Source: Streptomyces bicolor
GTDB lineage: Bacteria; Actinomycetota; Actinomycetes; Streptomycetales; Streptomycetaceae
NCBI RefSeq assembly: GCF_000719285.1
Contig: NZ_JOFS01000027.1
Coordinates: 1-64,000 of the forward strand
Length of the DNA stretch: 64,000 bases
Direction: 5' to 3'
The notes under the pieces were generated by a model. That model saw only the letters and a program-made list of their open reading frames with translations, searched no databases and was not told the DNA's origin. The position numbers and the translations under genes are program-made. Position 1 is the first letter of the stretch. Each line of letters starts with the position of its first letter. Shown here in pieces: positions 22,555-30,553 of the stretch.

Positions 22555-22575
22555 CGAACAATGTTCGATATATCG
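22555..22575. promoter_or_regulatory. overlapping palindromes, candidate operator upstream of the GH43-like genes
   Basis: CGAACA-A-TGTTCG (22555-22567) is a perfect 6-bp-arm palindrome, and it overlaps the 10-bp palindrome CGATATATCG (22566-22575). The site lies in a distinctly A+T-rich island (about 22470-22620), roughly 330 bp upstream of the first GH43-like gene. It looks like a binding site for a dimeric sugar regulator and marks the likely promoter area. Confidence 0.45.
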
Positions 22576-22904
22576 TTCAACGTGCCTGATTGGACAGTGA
22601 GTTGGTTACGAAGGCTTCCGGCCGAAGCGCCACCCACCTGAAACGCCTTCACGGGCGCTGAGAAGCACAACCACCCGGCCCGTGCCGCAGCCGCCCCACC
22701 TGGGCGGACGCACGTGCTCGCGCGCCCTGACCCGCCGTCACCACGGCGCCCTGGGCGAAGCGGTGAAACACCGTCGTTCGGGTCCCCCCCTTCCGGACTA
22801 CGCGGTGTCCGGGTCCTGTCCCGCCCACTCCGAGACCAAGTTCCCCCCGCCAACCCCGCTCCCCCTTCGCCCGGCGGTGGCACCCGCACCCGACAGGAGA
22901 TCCG

Positions 22905-24332
22905 ATGTCTGCGCTCCGCGCCCGGCTGACGGTGATATTGCTCGCCGTCTGCCTCCTCTTCACGGGCCAAGCCCTCACCACACCCCAGCGGGCGGCCGCC
23001 GCCGACCCCGGCTACCTGATGGTGCACTTCACCGGCGACTCCGCGACCGGTCAGATGCTGTACCTCGCGCACAGCACGGACGGCCTGCACTGGAACGACC
23101 TCAACGGCGGAGCGCCGATCCTCAACTCCAAGATCGGCACGAAGGGAGTGCGTGACCCCGCACTGGTGCGCTCCCCCGACGGCAGCAAGTACTGGATCAT
23201 CGCGACCGACCTGTGCGTCCGCTGCGGCTCGACATACACCAACGGCAGCCCCAACTTCGTGGTGTGGGAGTCGACCGACCTGGTGACCTGGTCGAAGCCG
23301 TGGCTGCTCGCCGCCGCCTCACTGATCCCAGGCGGAAAGAACGCGTGGGCGCCGGAGGCGATCTGGAACCCCGAGACCAACGACTACGTCCTGTACTGGG
23401 CGACGAACGCCTCGGTGAACGGCATCTTCAAGTACCGCATCTACTCCGCCCGCACCAAGGACTTCCGCACCATCACCACCCCGCAGATCTGGATCGACCC
23501 GCCCGGCAGCACCCCGGTCGTCGACACCCAGATGACCGAGGTGCCCGCCGGTGTCGGCAACTACCGCTACCTGCGGGTCTCCGGCGACGGCCAGAACAAC
23601 ATCGAGGGCAGCAACTCGATCCTCGGGACGTGGACCAACCTCGGCAACCTCTCGAGCATCGGCCTCACCGGCAACGTGGTCGAAGGCCCGGTCTGGATGA
23701 AGTTCAGGGACCGCGACGAGTGGGCCCTCTACATCGACCACAACAACGCGCAGGGCGTACGCGAGTACAGGCCGATCCTGACGACCAACCCGTTCGACAT
23801 CAGCACCTACCGGCTGCAGCCGACGACCAGCTACGACATGGGCGGCACCCCCAAGCGCCACGGCGCGATCACGACCCTCACGGCCGCCGAGGAGAGCCGC
23901 GTGCTCGCCCGCTGGCCCAACACCCCGGCGCAGCGGCTCCAGTCGTACAACTTCCAGGACCGGTACGTGCGCCAGATCGACTTCGACGTGCGCATCGACC
24001 CGAACGTCAGCCCCGTCGAGGACTCCCAGTTCCGGATCAGGCCCGGCCTGGCGGGCACCGGCACCGTCTCGTTCGAGTCGGTGAACTACCCCGGCTACTT
24101 CCTGCGCCACGCCAACTACGACTTCCAGCTCGTCCTGAACGACGGCTCCGCCCAGTTCGCCGCCGACGCCACCTTCAACAAGGTCGCCGGACTCGCCGAC
24201 CCCACCTGGTCGTCCTTCCAGTCGTACAACCACCCCGACCGCTACATCCGCCACTACGCCTACCAGCTCCGCCTCGACCCCATCACCACCACTCTGGGCC
24301 GCAGTGACGCCACCTTCCGTGTGACGAACTGA
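22905..24332 (+). CDS. secreted GH43-like beta-propeller protein with C-terminal AbfB (CBM42) domain
   Basis: A 475-residue protein with a Sec signal peptide (MSALRARLTVILLAVCLLF ... AAAA-DPG) and a strong AGGAG site 7 bases before the ATG. Residues about 35-320 form a five-bladed propeller like GH43/GH32 (STDGLHWNDLNGGAPIL; VRDPALVRSPDGSKYWIIATD; AWAPEAIWNPETNDYVLYWA). The RDP aspartate and the WAPE glutamate stand where GH43 places two of its acids. Residues about 330-475 are an AbfB arabinose-binding beta-trefoil with repeated F(E/Q)S(V/Y)N and RH...YD(F)xLVLND motifs. It probably releases or binds arabinofuranosyl side chains outside the cell. It is paralogous to the next gene. Confidence 0.82.
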   Translation: MSALRARLTVILLAVCLLFTGQALTTPQRAAAADPGYLMVHFTGDSATGQMLYLAHSTDGLHWNDLNGGAPILNSKIGTKGVRDPALVRSPDGSKYWIIATDLCVRCGSTYTNGSPNFVVWESTDLVTWSKPWLLAAASLIPGGKNAWAPEAIWNPETNDYVLYWATNASVNGIFKYRIYSARTKDFRTITTPQIWIDPPGSTPVVDTQMTEVPAGVGNYRYLRVSGDGQNNIEGSNSILGTWTNLGNLSSIGLTGNVVEGPVWMKFRDRDEWALYIDHNNAQGVREYRPILTTNPFDISTYRLQPTTSYDMGGTPKRHGAITTLTAAEESRVLARWPNTPAQRLQSYNFQDRYVRQIDFDVRIDPNVSPVEDSQFRIRPGLAGTGTVSFESVNYPGYFLRHANYDFQLVLNDGSAQFAADATFNKVAGLADPTWSSFQSYNHPDRYIRHYAYQLRLDPITTTLGRSDATFRVTN

Positions 24333-24347
24333 CCCGCATCGCCAGGG

Positions 24348-24377
24348 GTGCCGGCGCCGCCAAGGCGGCGCCGGCAC
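24348..24377 (+). terminator. strong hairpin terminator after the first GH43-like gene
   Basis: A perfect 14-bp inverted repeat, GTGCCGGCGCCGCC (24348-24361) and its complement (24364-24377), with only AA between the arms, begins 15 bases after the stop codon. It probably ends the first GH43-like transcript, so the downstream paralogue should have its own promoter. Confidence 0.75.
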
Positions 24378-24509
24378 GGATGCGTCACCCCAACCCCCCA
24401 CGTCCGCAGGGCCCTGATGGCGGCACCAAGGCCTGGAACAACACGAGAGCGTGGGCCCAGCCAGGCCCCAGTTGGCTCACCGCGACTCCCTGGAGCTGAC
24501 GAGGGATCG

Positions 24510-24548
24510 AACCTGTGGGCGGCTCCAGGCCAGGGCCGCCCACAGGTT
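24510..24548 (+). promoter_or_regulatory. 14-bp inverted repeat in the leader of the second GH43-like gene
   Basis: AACCTGTGGGCGGC (24510-24523) and its exact complement (24535-24548) flank an 11-base loop, about 30 bp before the ribosome site of the gene at 24590. A terminator already stands at 24348-24377, so this second hairpin may be an operator or an RNA leader/attenuator structure. Confidence 0.5.
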
Positions 24549-24589
24549 CTGGATCCGCCCGCACCTTTCCTACGCCCCGGAGGCACCAG

Positions 24590-25966
24590 ATGAGTGCAAC
24601 GCCCCTCCCGTCGCGCCGGCTCTTCCTCGGCATGGCCGCGGCCGTGCCGGTGTCCACCACCGGCGTGCTGACCCTCGGCAGCCGGTCCGCGAGCGCCGCG
24701 ACGACCTCCCCGTTCGTCATGGCCTACTTCACCCAGTCACCGAGAAACCTCGGCACGGACTACGGCCTGCACCTCGCGGTCAGCACCGACGCGCTGCAAT
24801 GGATGCCGCTGAACCAGAACAACCCCGTCGTGACCCCGACCGCGGGCGACGGCGGTCTGCGCGACCCCTTCATCCTGCCCAAGCAGGACGGCACCTTCGT
24901 CGTCATGGCGACCAATCTGAAGGGCACCGACTGGACCAAGAAGACCCCGTACATCCACGTCTGGGACTCCGCCGACCTGCGCTCCTTCGACAACTACCGT
25001 CTGCTGAAACTGCACGAAATGGCCACCCACACCTGGGCGCCCGAAGCCTTCTGGGACCCCTCCCGCGGCCAGTACGCCCTCATCTACTCGGCCGTCAACA
25101 GCAGCGGACACAACGTGATCATGGTGAACTACACCACGGACTTCCAGACGGTGACGGCACCGCAGGTCTTCTGCGACCCGGGCTACGACATCATCGACGG
25201 CACCATGGCCAAGGACGTGAACGGCGTCAACTACCTGTACTACAAGGGCCGCAACAGCCTGGTGGGTGCGAGGTCCACCTCCCTCGCCCCCGGCAGCTTC
25301 ACCCAGTTCACCTCGGGCCTGGCGCCGCAGGGAGGCATCGAGGGCCCGATCCTCGCCGAGGCCTCCGGCACCTGGTACCTGTGGGGCGACGCCAACGCGC
25401 TCTTCTACACCTGGCAGACCAACGACCTCTCCACCGGCACCTGGACCGCCACCGACCGGCGCGTCTACACCCAGCCGCTGAACTCCAAGCATGCCGACAT
25501 CAAGCCGATCCCCCAAACGGTGTACGACAACATGGTCGCCACCTGGGGAAAGCCTGCCTGGAACCGGCTGAAGTCCTACAACTTCCCGGACAGATACTGG
25601 CGGCAGGTCGATTCCCTCGGCCGCATCGACCCGTACCCGTTCGACCCCTACACCGACTCGCAATGGAAGCTGGTGCCGGGGCTGGCCGACCCCTCCGGCG
25701 TCTCCTTCCAGTCCCTCAACCAGCCGACCCGCTATCTGCGGCACTCCTTCTACCAGCTGCGGCTGGACGCCAACGACGGCAGCACGAGGTTCGCCCAGGA
25801 CGCCACCTTCCACAGGACCGCCGGGCTCGCCGACCCGTCCTGGTCGTCGTTCCGCTCTCACAGCCACCCGGACCGCTACATCCGGCACTTCAATTACGCG
25901 CTGCGCATCGACCCGATCTCCACCGCCACCGGCAGAGCCGACGCCACGTTCTCCGTCTGGTACTGA
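24590..25966 (+). CDS. Tat-secreted GH43-like beta-propeller protein with C-terminal AbfB (CBM42) domain
   Basis: The 458-residue paralogue of the preceding gene has a Tat-type signal (PSRRLFLGMAAAVPVSTTG ... ASA-ATT). ATG 24590 follows GGAGG by 6 bases. The propeller has the same landmarks: SPFVMAYFTQSP, VSTDALQWMPLNQNNPV, LRDPFILPKQDGTFVVMATN, HTWAPEAFWDPSRGQYALIYS, GIEGPILAEASGTWYLWGD. The C-terminal AbfB trefoil shows three FQSLNQPTRYLRH-like repeats. The two copies differ in export route (Sec versus Tat) and in the propeller, so they may divide labour on different linkages. A truncated IS256 element starts within about 10 bases of its stop. Confidence 0.82.
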   Translation: MSATPLPSRRLFLGMAAAVPVSTTGVLTLGSRSASAATTSPFVMAYFTQSPRNLGTDYGLHLAVSTDALQWMPLNQNNPVVTPTAGDGGLRDPFILPKQDGTFVVMATNLKGTDWTKKTPYIHVWDSADLRSFDNYRLLKLHEMATHTWAPEAFWDPSRGQYALIYSAVNSSGHNVIMVNYTTDFQTVTAPQVFCDPGYDIIDGTMAKDVNGVNYLYYKGRNSLVGARSTSLAPGSFTQFTSGLAPQGGIEGPILAEASGTWYLWGDANALFYTWQTNDLSTGTWTATDRRVYTQPLNSKHADIKPIPQTVYDNMVATWGKPAWNRLKSYNFPDRYWRQVDSLGRIDPYPFDPYTDSQWKLVPGLADPSGVSFQSLNQPTRYLRHSFYQLRLDANDGSTRFAQDATFHRTAGLADPSWSSFRSHSHPDRYIRHFNYALRIDPISTATGRADATFSVWY

Positions 25967-25976
25967 GGCGACGCAC

Positions 25977-26511
25977 GGGGACTGTAAATCGTTCGGTGTA
26001 ACTCCCGATCATGGAAGATGCATCGATGACCAGTGAGAACGTGTCTGAGTCCGACCCCGTCGAGCCCACGAAGGCTGCGTCGGCGAGGGCCGTGGACGAC
26101 CAGTTGATCGACGAGCTGGTGGGCCGGGCCCAGTCCGAGGGCCTGCAGTTGACCGGCGAGGGCGGGCTGCTGCAGCAGCTGACCAAGCGGCTGCTGGAGT
26201 CCGCCCTGGAGGGTGAGATCACCGACCACCTCGGCTATGACAAGCACGATACGGCCGGCAAGAACGGCGGCAACTCCCGCAACGGCAAACGCTCCAAGAC
26301 CGTGCTGACCGACGTGGGCCCGGTGGAGATAACGGTGCCCCGCGATCGCGACGGCTCCTTCGAACCGAAGATCGTCAAGAAGCGGCAGAAGCGTCTGACC
26401 GGCGTCGACGAGATGGTCATCTCGCTGGCCGCGAAGGGCTTGACCACCGGTGAGGTGCAGGCCCACCTGGCCGAGGTCTATGGCGCCGACGTTTCCCGCC
26501 AGACCATCTGT
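25977..26511 (+). mobile_element. truncated IS256-family insertion sequence (left end)
   Basis: This covers the presumed left terminal repeat (GGGGACTGTAAATCGTTCGG) and the truncated transposase. The right end is missing and replaced by a minus-strand DUF4238 gene remnant, so the element was cut by a later deletion or by recombination. Confidence 0.6.
26026..26511 (+). pseudogene. IS256-family (mutator) transposase, N-terminal third
   Basis: It reads from ATG 26026: MTSENVSESDPVEPTK, then LTGEGGLLQQLTKRLLESALEGEITDHLGYDKHD, NGGNSRNGKRSKTVLTDVGPVEITVPRDRDGSFEPKIVKKRQKRLTGVDEMVISLAAKGLTTGEVQAHLAEVYGADVSRQTI, the standard first ~160 residues of an IS256-type transposase. The DDE core is absent because homology ends at 26511. 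The left end of the element, with the terminal repeat, starts at about 25977 (GGGGACTGTAAATCGTTCGG). Confidence 0.8.
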
Positions 26512-26992
26512 CATCAGGGTGATGGAACAGCTCGATGCGCGAGTTCCACGCGAAGCGATGGTTCAGCTCGTTCGCCACCTGGGTGTTAGCCGGGAACATG
26601 CCGTCCCGACCGGCGGGTGCCGTCATGATGATGGCCGCCTGGCGGTCGATGGGAACCGTGATCGCGGCGGCGTTTACGAGGCCGACGCCCCTCAACTCGG
26701 GTTCGCGTGCGTAACGGATCAAGGTGACGGGGTGATCGGGCAACAGCAGTGTCTTGCGCTCGAACCGACACAGCTTCCACGAGCGGACCATCATCCTCTC
26801 GTAGGCGGTGGCCATGGCATTCGCCATGGTGAGCAGGTGGTCATTTACCGGCAGCTCAACGTAGTAGCTGGAGAAGTCGGTCAACTCGGCCCAGGCGGTA
26901 TCTACCTTCTCGTCCGAGACCGGACCCTCGTCCGGCGTCCCGAGTCGAACGGCGTGACCCGGGCCGGCACCCCTGAATTCACCGACCTTCAT
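26512..26992 (-). pseudogene. DUF4238-type protein, C-terminal part, cut by IS256
   Basis: The minus strand reads MKVGEFRGAGPGHAVRLG, then WAELTDFSSYYVELPVNDHLLTMANAMA, WKLCRFERKTLLLPDHPVTLIRY, VNAAAITVPIDRQAAIIMT, NTQVANELNHRFAWNSRIELFHHPDD. The pattern "phe-x-x-leu-leu-pro-asp-x-pro-val ... ile-thr-val-pro-ile-asp-arg-gln-ala ... his-his-pro-asp-asp" is that of the C-terminal half of DUF4238 proteins. The extreme C terminus is lost at the IS256 junction and the N-terminal half is not found upstream. The function of the family is unknown. Confidence 0.45.
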
Positions 26993-27151
26993 TACGGAGG
27001 CATCCTGTCCGTCCGGAGCGCGCAGTCTGCGTGGGTTACCTGCGGCGCGGTAATCGCGGTCCGACGACGCGACGGCTGCCGCAGTCTCGACGCACACCGT
27101 GACAGCTCATTCCGTACGTCCCGGTGCTCGTCCCGTACGACGGAGGCCCAC

Positions 27152-28360
27152 ATGCCCACCACCGCCCCGCCCCCGCTGGGGGCCCTGGCCGCTGAACTCG
27201 CCGCGCTGCGTCCCCGCATGGAGGCGGTGAGCCTGGCGATCCACGCGCGGCCGGAGCTGAAGTTCTCCGAGTTCCACGCCCAGCAGGCGCTGACCCGCTG
27301 GCTCACGGAAGCCGGCTTCGCCGTGACGGAGGCGGTGGGCGGGATGGACACCGCGTTCGTGGCCGTGCACGAGGGCAGCCGGCCCGGCCCGTACGTCGCC
27401 GTCCTGGCGGAGTACGACGCGCTGCCCGGCGTCGGGCACGGCTGTGGGCACAACCTCATCGCAGCCGGGTGCGCCGCAGCCGCGATCGCCGTCGTACGGG
27501 CCTTGCCGTCGCACCCAGGAACGGTCGCCGTCATCGGCACGCCCGGCGAGGAGATGGGCGGCGCCGGCAAGGTCCGGCTGGCCGAGGCCGGGGTGTTCGA
27601 GGGCGTGGACGCGGCGCTGATGTTCCACCCGGCCGACCGCTCCGTCACCACCCAGCACTCGCTGGCCGCGGCGCACCTGCGCGTCGCCTTCACCGGCGTG
27701 AGTGCGCATGCCGCGAAGTCACCGTGGGAGGGCCGCAGCGCACTGGCCGCCGCCCAGTTGTTCCTCACCGCCCTCGACGCGCTGCGGCAGTTCGTCCCGC
27801 CGACAGCACGCCTGCACGGCATCGTCACGGACGGCGGGCAAGCCCCGAACGTCGTTCCCGCCAACGCCGCCGTGGAGTTGTACGTACGGGACCGTACGGC
27901 CGTATCGGCCGGGGCCCTGGTCGAGCGGGTTCGCGCGGCCGCCGAGGGAGCGGCGCTCGCCACCGGAACCGCGGCCGAGGTGTCAGAGACCGGACCGCTC
28001 TACGCGGAGCGCCGCGACAGCACCGTGCTCGCCGAACGGTTCGGGCAGGCCGTGCGCGCACTGGGCCTCGACATCGCGCCCGCCGGTCCGGACAGCCCCG
28101 CCGGTTCCTCCGACATCGGCAACCTCTCGCAGCTTCTGCCGGTGATCCACCCGTACATCCAGATCGCCGAGCCGGGTACGCCCGCCCACTCCGAGGCGAT
28201 GCGCGAGGCGGCGGCGACCTCGCTCGCCCACGACCGCACCGAGATCGCGGCGACCGGTTTGGCCCGCGTAGTCGCCGAACTGCTCACGGACGAGGAGCTG
28301 TTGGCAGCCGTGAGAGCGGAGTTCGCATTGGTCGCTGCGGGAGCCGAGGTGCTGATGTGA
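27152..28360 (+). CDS. M20-family amidohydrolase (AbgB/aminoacylase-like)
   Basis: The 402-residue cytoplasmic metal-dependent amidohydrolase begins at ATG 27152, with CGGAGG 6 bases upstream. Metal-binding motifs of the M20D/AbgA-AbgB group are present: VAVLAEYDALPGVGHGCGHNLIAAG (His/Cys-Gly-His), GTPGEEMGGAGK (Glu-Glu) and a late histidine in PGTPAHSEAM. The lid domain begins HLRVAFTGVSAHAAKSPWEGRSAL. Such enzymes remove acyl or aminobenzoyl groups from amino-acid amides such as p-aminobenzoyl-glutamate. The natural substrate is unknown. It starts a co-oriented group with the regulator and small protein that follow. Confidence 0.85.
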   Translation: MPTTAPPPLGALAAELAALRPRMEAVSLAIHARPELKFSEFHAQQALTRWLTEAGFAVTEAVGGMDTAFVAVHEGSRPGPYVAVLAEYDALPGVGHGCGHNLIAAGCAAAAIAVVRALPSHPGTVAVIGTPGEEMGGAGKVRLAEAGVFEGVDAALMFHPADRSVTTQHSLAAAHLRVAFTGVSAHAAKSPWEGRSALAAAQLFLTALDALRQFVPPTARLHGIVTDGGQAPNVVPANAAVELYVRDRTAVSAGALVERVRAAAEGAALATGTAAEVSETGPLYAERRDSTVLAERFGQAVRALGLDIAPAGPDSPAGSSDIGNLSQLLPVIHPYIQIAEPGTPAHSEAMREAAATSLAHDRTEIAATGLARVVAELLTDEELLAAVRAEFALVAAGAEVLM

Positions 28361-28387
28361 GCAGCCCGCGACCCTACACTTCCCGTC

Positions 28388-29434
28388 ATGCCGGTCGTGA
28401 TCGTCCTGGAAGGGGCCGCCCCCGACCGCTTCACCGTGACCGTGTCGCCGCTCGCGGAACTGGCAGCAAGCCTGCACGTCCTGACAGAACACACCCACCA
28501 CACCGAACACGCGCCCTGGGCCGAGGAGACCACCCGCAACGCCCCGCCCGCGTTCCGAGCGGGCCTGCGTCGCTTCGCCCCGCTGTGGACGGCGCTGCGT
28601 TGGCGGGGCTTCTACCCGGGGCTGAACGCGCCCCTGCCGGAACTGACGACGGACCGGTTCGCCGAACTCACCGCCCACACCTGTGCCAGCGGCTACCGCG
28701 GCTTCGACTTCAGCCGCCTGCTCCACGACCCGGCACAGGCCGCCGCACTGCGCCGGGCGGCCTCCGGTCTGCCGGAACCGCACCCGACCCTCGCCGAAGA
28801 CCTGCTGCGCGACCCGGAGCGACTGCGCACCGACATCCTCGCCTTCCTCGACCTGTGCCGCCGCGTCTTCTTCGCCGACCTGTGGGCCACGACCGAGCCC
28901 GCGCTCGCCCGTGCCGCGCACCTCGTCCGGCAGCGGCTCGCGGACGAAGGACCGGAGGCGGCCCTGCTCTCGCTCAGCCCGTCCAGCGCACGGCCGGCCG
29001 GTCCGTCGCGGGTCGTCTTCGACAAGGTGCACCACGCGGTGATCAGCCCGGCCCGTACGCCGATCCTGCTCATCCCCACCCGATACGGCGCCCCGCACCT
29101 GCTGGTGAAGGACGAACCGGGGCTCCCACCGGTCGTCCACTTCCCGGTGCACGCCCCGGAGATCGGGGTCACCCTGGCCCGCAGCCGCATGCTGGCGCTC
29201 ACCGATCCTCGCCGGGTCCGGCTGTGCCGGCTCATCGCCCGCCAGGCGATGACCACGGCCGACCTCTCGGACCGGCTGTCGATGACTCGCCCCCAGGTCT
29301 CCCGTCACCTTCGCACCCTGCGCGACCTGGGGCTCGTGCGCGTGGAACGCAACGGCCGCTACGTCCACTACGGTCTCGACCTCGCGGCGGTCAAGCGCAT
29401 CGGCAGGGACGTGGCCACGGCCCTGCAGTACTGA
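28388..29434 (+). CDS. ArsR-like winged-helix regulator (DUF5937 + HTH)
   Basis: A 348-residue protein. The first ~250 residues are a helical domain like the DUF5937 module found in Streptomyces regulators (FTVTVSPLAELAASLHVLTEHTHH). The C terminus is an ArsR-type winged helix: ALTDPRRVRLCRLIARQAMTTADLSDRLSMTRPQVSRHLRTLRDLGLVRVERNGRYVHYGLD. It is 27 bp downstream of the amidohydrolase and 13 bp upstream of the next small gene, suggesting one operon. No metal-binding cysteine box is visible, so the effector is unlikely to be a soft metal. Confidence 0.8.
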   Translation: MPVVIVLEGAAPDRFTVTVSPLAELAASLHVLTEHTHHTEHAPWAEETTRNAPPAFRAGLRRFAPLWTALRWRGFYPGLNAPLPELTTDRFAELTAHTCASGYRGFDFSRLLHDPAQAAALRRAASGLPEPHPTLAEDLLRDPERLRTDILAFLDLCRRVFFADLWATTEPALARAAHLVRQRLADEGPEAALLSLSPSSARPAGPSRVVFDKVHHAVISPARTPILLIPTRYGAPHLLVKDEPGLPPVVHFPVHAPEIGVTLARSRMLALTDPRRVRLCRLIARQAMTTADLSDRLSMTRPQVSRHLRTLRDLGLVRVERNGRYVHYGLDLAAVKRIGRDVATALQY

Positions 29435-29447
29435 AGGAGGCGGCGGC

Positions 29448-29978
29448 GTGACGACCCGGTACCCGATCCTCCGCCACCGCGAACTGCGGCCCCGGCTGCG
29501 GTGGAGCGCGTGGCTCGAGCGGCGCGCTCCGCTGGTCGCGGGGGCGGGTGAGATCCTCGTGCACGAGATCGACGGGGAGCACCGGACGGGGGCCGTCGAC
29601 ACGGCGCGGGCCACCGCCGTGACCCTGGTCGACGTCCGCCCCGACGTGCAGCTGTTCGCCAAATGGCACCTGGCCACGTCCGACTCCGCGGCGCGTTTCC
29701 CCGTCCGGGTGACCTACCGCTGCACGGTCGTGGACCCCGTCGCGGTCGTAGGGGGCCGTCGCACCGGCGTCTGGGACCCGAGCTGGGTCCTCGTCCAGGA
29801 CCCCCGGCCTTACCACCTGCACGCGAAGCATCCCGAAGGCGACGAGAACGGCCTCCGCCGGTCCCTCACCGCCTTGCTCTCCCCGCGCCCGGCCCCGCGG
29901 GCGCTCCCCGGAATACGCGTGGAACTCGGCCATGTGGACGTGGGGCCCGCCTGGCCGAACGACATCGATGAGGCGTGA
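29448..29978 (+). CDS. hypothetical protein, weakly SPFH/band-7-like
   Basis: A 176-residue protein from GTG 29448 with AAGGAGG overlapping the previous stop codon, so it is probably co-translated with the regulator. It is a beta-rich, soluble protein without membrane segments. The central part (VTLVDVRPDVQLFAKWHLATSDSAARFPVRVTYRCTVVDPVAVV) loosely resembles SPFH/prohibitin domains, but no N-terminal membrane anchor is present. I cannot assign a function. Confidence 0.6.
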   Translation: MTTRYPILRHRELRPRLRWSAWLERRAPLVAGAGEILVHEIDGEHRTGAVDTARATAVTLVDVRPDVQLFAKWHLATSDSAARFPVRVTYRCTVVDPVAVVGGRRTGVWDPSWVLVQDPRPYHLHAKHPEGDENGLRRSLTALLSPRPAPRALPGIRVELGHVDVGPAWPNDIDEA

Positions 29979-30553
29979 TCGTCTGGAGATGTGCCCAAAG
30001 CGCAAGGTGCGGTTCGACCTGCGCACCGTCGGGCTGTGGAGGCCGACCGGCCACGGGAAGAGGACCTCCGAAGAGCGTCCCCTGGCCGCGACTCCACGCC
30101 ACCTCGCCGCCTCTCCAGTCACGACATCACCGCAGGCCACAGCCCACAGGCAACCCTGGACTCATGCGTTCACTGAAGTGATGGCCAACAGAGTTGCATC
30201 GGGCGAGAGCCAGCAGGCATCGGCACGGTCTGTGTCGTCAACGTCAAGTCGCCTTGCGACAGTCGACTCGGGCACACCGGGCAACACAGCAGCACCCCCA
30301 CCTACGGCTTCATCGTTCACCGCATCGCTCGATGTCGGCTGCGGGTGGACAAGGGCGAGCCGGACTCGTTGGGTACGGCCGGACTTCAGACCTACAGTCG
30401 GCACCCTCGTCACGCAAGGAACGACAACCGCACCTGACGACGAGGATTGTCCTTGTTCGTGTCCGCCAAACTCCGTTAGGACAACCTCGATCGTAGCCAT
30501 GCAGGCCGACCGCTTCACAGCCAGCTGATCAGAAGACACGTGACTGCGGGGGG
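29979..30553. other. gene-poor region of reduced GC
   Basis: About 575 bp with lower G+C than the surroundings and no frame with Streptomyces codon bias. Small frames in both directions (for example 30162-30539 minus) have no ribosome site and no recognisable motif. It probably contains decayed sequence. Confidence 0.4.

Noticed and set aside
29979..30553. Small protein genes in the low-GC stretch
   Set aside because: Frames on both strands lack codon bias, ribosome sites and recognisable motifs.
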